Of a stretch of DNA of 11,174 bases, positions 7,458 to 11,174 are shown piece by piece. Position 1 is the stretch's first letter, and the number at the start of each line of letters is the position of its first letter. A program made the position numbers and the translations under genes. This DNA comes from Alphaproteobacteria bacterium (GTDB lineage: Bacteria; Pseudomonadota; Alphaproteobacteria; Sphingomonadales; Sphingomonadaceae), in assembly GCA_018830415.1 (NCBI GenBank), contig JAHJSJ010000300.1:1-11174 (forward strand), written 5' to 3'. Under the pieces are notes generated by a model that was not told the origin of the DNA, made no database searches, and saw only the letters and a list, made by a program, of their open reading frames with translations.

Positions 7458-8204
7458 ATGAAGATCCTCGTCCCCGTCAAGCGGGTGATCGATTACAACG
7501 TCAAACCGCGGGTCAAGGCCGATGGCACGGGCGTTGATCTTGCCAACGTCAAGATGAGCATGAACCCGTTCGACGAAATCGCGATCGAGGAAGCCATCCG
7601 CCTCAAGGAAAAGGGCGCGGCCACCGAAATCGTCGCCGTGTCCGTCGGCCCGGCCAAGGCGCAGGAAACGCTGCGCACCGCGCTCGCCATGGGCGCAGAC
7701 CGCGCGATCCTGGTGGAAAGCGACGAAGAGGTTGAACCGCTGGCCATTGCCAAGATCCTCAAGGCCATCGCCGATGAAGAAGCTCCCGGCCTCATCATCC
7801 TTGGCAAGCAGTCGATTTCGGACGATTCGAACCAGACCGGCCAGATGCTCGCAGCCCTGATGGGCCGCCCGCAGGGCACTTTTGCCAACACCGTCGAGGT
7901 GGACGGCGACAGCGTCACCGTTAAACGCGAAGTCGATGGCGGCTTGCAGACGGTCAAGCTGGCGCTCCCCGCGATCGTCACCACCGATTTGCGGTTGAAC
8001 GAGCCGCGCTATGCCTCGCTGCCCAACATCATGAAGGCCAAGCAAAAGCCGCTCGCGCACAAGACCGCTGCCGATTACGGCGTCGATCTGACCCCGCGTC
8101 TCAAGACGCTCAAGGTCGCTGAACCGCCGGTGCGTCAGGCGGGCGAAAAGGTCGCAGACGTTGCCGCGCTGGTTGAGAAGATCAAGGCGCTCGGCATCGC
8201 GTGA
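7458..8204 (+). CDS. etfB: Electron transfer flavoprotein beta subunit
   Basis: Beta subunit of the soluble ETF heterodimer. ETF takes electrons from acyl-CoA and other flavin dehydrogenases and passes them to ETF:ubiquinone oxidoreductase. The 248-residue product begins MKILVPVKRVIDYNVK, the usual beta-subunit start. It has the AMP-binding region with GKQSISDDSNQTGQMLAALM (about residues 115-134) and the family signature from VKREVDGGLQTVKLALPAI through TTDLRLNEPRYASLPNIMKAK (about 154-195). This contains the LNEPRYASLPNI block that contacts the alpha subunit and dehydrogenase partners. The ATG at 7458 follows GAGAGGAAGGA at 7440-7450. The gene lies 136 bases upstream of etfA; the gap carries a hairpin-repeat pair. 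Its length and motifs are normal, and it belongs to the fatty-acid-oxidation type of ETF rather than an obvious FixB/FixA nitrogen-fixation type. Confidence 0.97.
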   Translation: MKILVPVKRVIDYNVKPRVKADGTGVDLANVKMSMNPFDEIAIEEAIRLKEKGAATEIVAVSVGPAKAQETLRTALAMGADRAILVESDEEVEPLAIAKILKAIADEEAPGLIILGKQSISDDSNQTGQMLAALMGRPQGTFANTVEVDGDSVTVKREVDGGLQTVKLALPAIVTTDLRLNEPRYASLPNIMKAKQKPLAHKTAADYGVDLTPRLKTLKVAEPPVRQAGEKVADVAALVEKIKALGIA

Positions 8205-8213
8205 TCCCATCCT

Positions 8214-8321
8214 CCGTTCGCCCTGAGCATGTCGAAGGGCCGCCTTTGTTGAGGCAAGCGTAACGGAGACAAGAAGGACAGGGCTTCGATCCTTCGACAC
8301 GCTCAGGATCAGCCCGAACGG
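8214..8321. repeat. Two inverted copies of a hairpin repeat (TGAGC.TGTCGA core) between etfB and etfA
   Basis: The left copy, with CCTGAGCATGTCGAAGG at 8222-8238, is closed by GCCCT/AGGGC (8220-8224 with 8236-8240). The right copy is on the opposite strand, CCTTCGACACGCTCAGG at 8291-8307, and is closed by GATCCT/AGGATC (8288-8293 with 8305-8310) plus an outer GGGCT/AGCCC. The two cores match at 16 of 17 positions as inverted repeats. CCGTTCG (8214-8220) and CGAACGG (8315-8321) add matching outer ends. The block ends 5 bases before the etfA ribosome-binding site. It looks like a REP/BIME-type intergenic element. I recognise this core as a common dispersed repeat of sphingomonads and other alphaproteobacteria, from memory and without a search. 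Confidence 0.75.
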
Positions 8322-8340
8322 AATTTGAGAGGTAAGTTCA

Positions 8341-9276
8341 ATGAAGACTCTGGTTCTCGTCGAACATGACAACACCAAGCTGCACGACGCGACCCTCGCG
8401 GTCGTCACCGCTGCATCGAAGCTGGGCGAAGTGCACCTGCTGATCGCAGGCCACAATTGCGGCGGCGTGGCAGAGGCTGCCGCGAAGATCGCTGGCGTGG
8501 CCAAGGTGCACGTCGCGGATGATGCGGCCTATGCCAACGGGCTGGCCGAAAACGTCGCCCCGCTCGCCGCGGCGCTGATGGAACATCACGACGCCTTCCT
8601 CGCGCCTGCCACCACCAGCGGCAAGAACATCGCCCCGCGCGTTGCCGCGCATCTCGATGTGATGCAGGTTTCGGAAATCCTCTCGGTCGAGGGGCCGAAG
8701 ACCTTCACCCGCCCGATTTACGCGGGCAACGCCATCGCGACGGTCGAATCGACCGATGCCAAGCTGGTGATCACCGTGCGCGGCACCGCGTTTGAAAAGG
8801 CCGCGACCGAGGGTGGATCGGCCGCCATCGAAGCCGTCAGCGGTGCAGGCGATGCGGGCATTTCCAGCTTCGTCAGCGCGGAAATCGCCAAGAGCGAGCG
8901 TCCGGAACTGACCAGCGCCAAGATCATCGTATCGGGCGGGCGGGCATTGAAGGACGCAGAAACCTTCGAAGCCGTGATCACGCCGCTGGCCGACAAGCTC
9001 GGCGCAGCCATCGGCGCAAGCCGCGCGGCGGTGGATGCGGGCTATGTGCCGAACGATTATCAGGTCGGCCAGACCGGCAAGATCGTCGCCCCCGAAGTAT
9101 ACTTCGCGATCGGCATTTCGGGCGCGATCCAGCATCTTGCGGGCATGAAGGATTCCAAGGTCATCATCGCCATCAACAAGGACGAGGATGCGCCGATCTT
9201 CCAGGTGGCGGATATCGGGCTGGTGGCAGATTTGTATGCCGCTGTGCCGGAGCTGACCGGGGCGCTTTCAGGCTAG
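8341..9276 (+). CDS. etfA: Electron transfer flavoprotein alpha subunit
   Basis: FAD-binding subunit of ETF, the partner of the etfB product. It is 311 residues, the usual bacterial length. The N-terminal domain (about 1-185) begins MKTLVLVEHDNTKL and pairs with the beta subunit. The C-terminal FAD domain (about 190-311) carries SGGRALKD (Arg201), DYQVGQTGKIVAPEVY (240-254), GISGAIQHLAGM (258-269) and the signature IAINKDEDAPIFQVADIGLVADL (276-298). All the residues expected to contact FAD are present. The ATG at 8341 follows GAGAGG (8327-8332) at 8 bases. The etfB-etfA order is the common one, but the hairpin repeats in the gap could change the ratio of the two subunits' messages. A strong hairpin follows the stop, probably ending the operon. 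No ETF dehydrogenase or ETF-QO gene lies in the window. Confidence 0.97.
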   Translation: MKTLVLVEHDNTKLHDATLAVVTAASKLGEVHLLIAGHNCGGVAEAAAKIAGVAKVHVADDAAYANGLAENVAPLAAALMEHHDAFLAPATTSGKNIAPRVAAHLDVMQVSEILSVEGPKTFTRPIYAGNAIATVESTDAKLVITVRGTAFEKAATEGGSAAIEAVSGAGDAGISSFVSAEIAKSERPELTSAKIIVSGGRALKDAETFEAVITPLADKLGAAIGASRAAVDAGYVPNDYQVGQTGKIVAPEVYFAIGISGAIQHLAGMKDSKVIIAINKDEDAPIFQVADIGLVADLYAAVPELTGALSG

Positions 9277-9292
9277 CATTCGAGAGAGGAGC

Positions 9293-9318
9293 AGGGCCCA
9301 GTCTAAAGGCTGGGCCCT
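9293..9318. terminator. Hairpin terminator between etfA and the convergent accessory module
   Basis: AGGGCCCAG (9293-9301) pairs perfectly with CTGGGCCCT (9310-9318). A T.G and a C-G pair extend it inward to an 11-bp stem with a TAAA loop. It lies 16 bases after the etfA stop and 33 bases before the stop of the convergent membrane-protein gene, so it could serve both. No T-run is present on either side. Confidence 0.7.
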
Positions 9319-9351
9319 CACGGATGAACATCACCTGCCAGCTATCGTCAG

Positions 9352-9726
9352 TTAGCTTAGTCGCTTCTTCATGTAGTTGGTTCCGACGCTAACTAGCACG
9401 CCGCCCGTAAGCATATTCTGCAACACTGACAGCTGTTCTGGGGCGAGGAAATGCCACGGCGTCACGATATGCCAGAACCAAAAGCCACCTGCCAAAAGCA
9501 AGGCGAGCGCCGTGACATAAAGTGCGGCTATCCCGACATGGTCGAAGTGTTGTTTAAAGCGCTCGTTGCGGTCGTGATCGGATTCGTCAGCCTCTCTGCG
9601 AAGGTCCCGGACTGCCAATCCTCGACTTAGCGATAGCGCCTCTTGCTGCCCCTGATCTGGAGATTCAGTATCACCCTCCCTGATGTCGGGGACTATCGGC
9701 ACTTCCTCTCCAGCTGAAACGCTCAA
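9352..9726 (-). CDS. Small membrane protein, candidate effector/toxin partner of the Panacea protein
   Basis: I do not recognise this 124-residue protein as a named family. Residues 1-62 are soluble and strongly charged, mostly acidic at first (EEVPIVPDIREGDTESPD) and then mixed (RREADESDHDRNERFK). A clear membrane helix spans about 65-88 (GIAALYVTALALLLAGGFWFWHIV). After WHFLAPEQLSVLQ comes a weaker hydrophobic stretch at about 101-118 (LTGGVLVSVGTNY) and a basic end, KKRLS. The start is TTG (9724-9726), overlapping the TGA of the upstream gene as TTGA. AAGAGG lies 4 bases upstream (9731-9736). No upstream ATG is available, and a GTG at codon 9 is an alternative. This overlap suggests translational coupling. 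Panacea antitoxins are known with membrane-active toxins, so a toxin or membrane effector is plausible, but the long polar N-terminus also fits a membrane-anchored accessory protein. The function is inferred from context only. Confidence 0.72.
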   Translation of the reverse strand: MSVSAGEEVPIVPDIREGDTESPDQGQQEALSLSRGLAVRDLRREADESDHDRNERFKQHFDHVGIAALYVTALALLLAGGFWFWHIVTPWHFLAPEQLSVLQNMLTGGVLVSVGTNYMKKRLS

Positions 9727-10184
9727 GCGGCCTCTTGAGCGCGCTTTGCGAGCATCGCGTAGTGATCTTCAATCAAATCGTTGGGTATCTCTAGGCCAAA
9801 TGATCCGGGACGGTATACCTTTGCCCAAGGGCTATCTGGCTTGTGAGTTAGACGTGACAACGCCGGACCCGATCTCTTCCCGTAAATCTTGTACACTTGG
9901 TCAATGATGTGGGTTTCATCCTCCGCCAAGTCATCCGGCAACCCCTGAATTGCTTCAGAAACTGGCTGGCTCTTGTAGCGACGGATAGCATTGTAGAGTT
10001 TCGGGATCACCGGACCATATTGCCACGCTTCAACTTCCTCTTTGATCAGAGGACGGCCGACCAACCCCAGCATCCAGCCATGGGCCATGTAAACCAGCTT
10101 TAGAATTTGCATGGGCGTAAGGGCATCACCCTTCGCGTTAGCGAGAGTGATAAAGCGGTTCGCCACTGTTCGACTGTCGCGCAT
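9723..10184 (-). CDS. Panacea/SocA-like (DUF4065) domain protein, candidate antitoxin
   Basis: A 153-residue soluble protein made almost wholly of the Panacea domain. The family blocks are ALTPMQILKLVYMAHGW (residues 21-37), EEVEAWQYGPVIPKLYNAIRRY (49-70), YGKRSGPALSRLTHKPDSPWAKV (101-123) and IPNDLIEDHY (133-142). Known members include SocA of Caulobacter, an adaptor that hands the toxin SocB to ClpXP, the phage protein GepA, and PanA antitoxins that neutralise many unrelated toxins. The ATG at 10184 was chosen because GGAG (10192-10195) lies 7 bases upstream. A TTG start at 10223 would add 13 residues outside the domain, overlapping the likely promoter and leader. The gene is upstream of, and overlaps by 4 bases, the small membrane-protein gene, the usual antitoxin-first layout. 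Base composition is lower in GC than the flanking genes. The domain call is firm; the antitoxin role is inferred. Confidence 0.88.
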   Translation of the reverse strand: MRDSRTVANRFITLANAKGDALTPMQILKLVYMAHGWMLGLVGRPLIKEEVEAWQYGPVIPKLYNAIRRYKSQPVSEAIQGLPDDLAEDETHIIDQVYKIYGKRSGPALSRLTHKPDSPWAKVYRPGSFGLEIPNDLIEDHYAMLAKRAQEAA

Positions 10185-10191
10185 TACCTGT

Positions 10192-10195
10192 CTCC
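10192..10195 (-). promoter_or_regulatory. Ribosome-binding site that fixes the Panacea gene start
   Basis: On the minus strand GGAG lies 7 bases before the ATG at 10182-10184, within GGAGACAGGTAATG. A second purine-rich run, AAGGAA (10197-10202), is just upstream. The in-frame TTG at 10221-10223 has no comparable site, so translation most likely begins at the ATG. A TATAAG (10200-10205) and a TTGACG (10218-10223) lie upstream, but their 12-base spacing is too short for an ordinary sigma-70 promoter. Confidence 0.6.
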
Positions 10196-10287
10196 GTTCC
10201 TTATATGGTCTTCCCAGCGTCAAGATGCAACCGCGAGTGCATCGATGGTGGCAATCAACGTATCTAGGTTTCTAATGAATGCCCCCC

Positions 10288-11174
10288 TCACATCACCCCC
10301 GCCAGAAAATGCAGCGTCATCCCCACCAGCCCGCCGACCAGCGTGCCGTTGATGCGGATGAACTGGAGGTCTCGGCCCACTGCACTTTCGATCCGGTCGG
10401 TGATCGTGGTCGCGTCCCAGCGCTTGACCGTCTCTGACACCAGCGTGACGATCTGCCCGCCGTAACGCGTGGCGACGCCGACCATCGTGCGCCGCGCAAA
10501 GCGGTTGATCTGGTGTTGCAGCCGCGCGTCCGCTTGCAGCGCCTCGCCCAATTCTCCGAGCATCACGCGCATCTCCTCGCCCATCCCGCTTTCCGGATCG
10601 CGCGCGCGGGTGATCAGCGATCGGCGGATGCGCTCCCACACCCCCGTCCACCACACCGCCACCGCCGGGTTGGCGATCAGATCGCGCTTCATCTCCTCCA
10701 CCTTGGCGCGGGTTTCGGGATCGTGCTGCAAATCCTGCCCGAGCTTTTGCAGCCCCTCCTCGATCTTGGCGCGCAGCGGATGGTGCGGATCGATCAGCAC
10801 CTCGGCGAGCAATTTATACAACCCGTCGAGCACGCTGGAGGAGATCGTCTTGTCCAGCCCGGTCCAGCGCAGCACGCCTGCCACGCGCTGATGGATGATC
10901 TCGCGCAGCGTATCCTCGTTATCCTCGATGGTCAGGCCCGCCCAGCGCACAAACCCGTCAATCAGCGGTTGATGCCGCCGGTCCGCCATCGTCGTTTCGA
11001 TCATCCGCCCGGCGAGCGGGGCGATATCGAGCTTGGCCAATTGCCCCGCCAGCCCGCTGCGCACCTGATTGCCGAGCCGGTCGGGATCGAGCGATTCGAG
11101 CACCTCGGCCAGCAATTCCGCCGCGCCGCTGGTAATGCGTGACCGGTCGTCAATGCTGCCATCCGCGCCGCGTG
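10288..11174 (-). CDS. DUF445 family membrane protein, 5' end cut by window edge
   Basis: The frame is open from the stop at 10288-10290 to the right edge, with 294 complete codons visible. The N-terminal part, expected to be roughly 100 residues or more including membrane segments, is outside. TTG codons inside, such as 11113-11115, are not starts because the frame continues upstream through GSIDDRSRITSGAAEL. The visible part is a long helical, charged region with the DUF445 pattern: LDPDRLGNQVRSGLAGQL, IAPLAGRMIE, ADRRHQPLIDGFVRWAG, and the hallmark C-terminus VGRDLQFIRINGTLVGGLVGMTLHFL. That C-terminus forms a final hydrophobic segment. Members of this family (related to E. coli YjiN) have no settled function. 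The gene is a normal high-GC chromosomal gene on the same strand as the Panacea module. The 103 bases between them hold no gene. Confidence 0.88.
   Translation of the reverse strand, partial: RGADGSIDDRSRITSGAAELLAEVLESLDPDRLGNQVRSGLAGQLAKLDIAPLAGRMIETTMADRRHQPLIDGFVRWAGLTIEDNEDTLREIIHQRVAGVLRWTGLDKTISSSVLDGLYKLLAEVLIDPHHPLRAKIEEGLQKLGQDLQHDPETRAKVEEMKRDLIANPAVAVWWTGVWERIRRSLITRARDPESGMGEEMRVMLGELGEALQADARLQHQINRFARRTMVGVATRYGGQIVTLVSETVKRWDATTITDRIESAVGRDLQFIRINGTLVGGLVGMTLHFLAGVM

Larger units (their letters stand above)
9340..10287. other. Lower-GC accessory patch carrying a Panacea-domain two-gene module
   Basis: Base composition changes visibly after etfA and returns to normal in the DUF445 gene. 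Hand counts give 31 G+C of 60 in the blocks at 9361 and at 9961. They give 37 of 60 at 8641 and 42 of 60 at 10561. The patch contains only the two minus-strand accessory genes and their upstream region. I found no integrase, transposase, tRNA or convincing flanking direct repeats, so the entry mechanism is unknown. Boundaries are approximate. Confidence 0.6.

Noticed and set aside
6569..7480. A 303-codon minus-strand frame opposite sucC
   Set aside because: It is a shadow of sucC, with no recognisable domain and repetitive charged composition.
7404..8504. A 366-codon minus-strand frame across the etfB region and the intergenic repeat
   Set aside because: It is antisense to etfB. Its middle translates the hairpin repeat (ILSVSKD and LRHAQGER), a typical sign of a spurious frame through that repeat.
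10200..10223. TTGACG and TATAAG upstream of the Panacea gene as a sigma-70 promoter
   Set aside because: The spacer is only 12 bases. Pairing TATAAG with a farther hexamer (TTGCAT) gives 19 bases and a poor -35, so no promoter is called.
9329..10313. Similar CATCACC...GCCAG strings on both sides of the low-GC patch as possible att or target-site repeats
   Set aside because: The match is 7 exact bases followed by gaps, and the right copy lies inside the DUF445 coding end. This is within chance expectation.
10220..10654. A 144-codon minus-strand frame overlapping the DUF445 gene end and the Panacea upstream region
   Set aside because: It is a +1 shadow of the DUF445 gene with an Arg/Gly/Ala-rich nonsense composition. 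It only runs on past the DUF445 stop by chance.
1..11174. CRISPR arrays, tRNA or rRNA genes, insertion sequences and riboswitches
   Set aside because: I looked on both strands and saw no regularly spaced direct repeats, no tRNA-like cloverleaf ends, no transposase frames and no recognisable riboswitch core.

Overview
The window is a GC-rich, mostly housekeeping segment of an alphaproteobacterial chromosome, most likely a sphingomonad of the Erythrobacter/Porphyrobacter type. That placement is an inference. It rests on the ileS-lspA-BamF-like lipoprotein order, a BamF-type lipoprotein, the style of the proteins, and a hairpin repeat with a TGAGC.TGTCGA core of a kind I recognise from such genomes.

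Layout. (1) Positions 1-2837, plus strand: the 3' two thirds of ileS, then lspA and a small lipoprotein gene of the DUF3035/BamF type. The three genes overlap end to start, so a lipoprotein signal peptidase is made together with one of its likely substrates. Tandem hairpins follow. (2) 2968-4344, minus: a CNNM/CBS-pair/CorC_HlyC membrane protein. (3) 4484-5179, plus: an OmpA-domain lipoprotein with a glycine zipper, read divergently from the CorC-type gene and ending in a perfect 26-bp palindrome. (4) 5261-6037, minus: an inositol-monophosphatase-fold phosphatase, probably CysQ. (5) 6164-9276, plus: sucC, etfB and etfA, a central-metabolism/electron-transfer block. The gap between sucC and etfB holds a long imperfect hairpin. 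The gap between etfB and etfA holds two inverted copies of a hairpin repeat. sucD is not in the window. (6) 9352-10184, minus: a two-gene module of visibly lower GC. It has a Panacea/SocA-domain (DUF4065) protein and, overlapping it, a small membrane protein that starts with TTG. (7) 10288 to the right edge, minus: the 3' part of a DUF445 membrane-protein gene.

The part that stands out is the module at 9352-10184. Panacea proteins are known as antitoxins or adaptors paired with very diverse toxins. Here the partner is an unrecognised 124-residue protein with an acidic soluble N-terminus and one or two membrane helices. The two genes look translationally coupled, differ in base composition from their surroundings, and sit between two core genes. 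This is a candidate toxin-antitoxin or phage-defence pair with a membrane effector. The membrane partner is the part that may be undescribed. The remaining points of interest are structured intergenic DNA, notably the etfB-etfA repeats, whose stems vary in a pairing-preserving way around a nearly constant loop.
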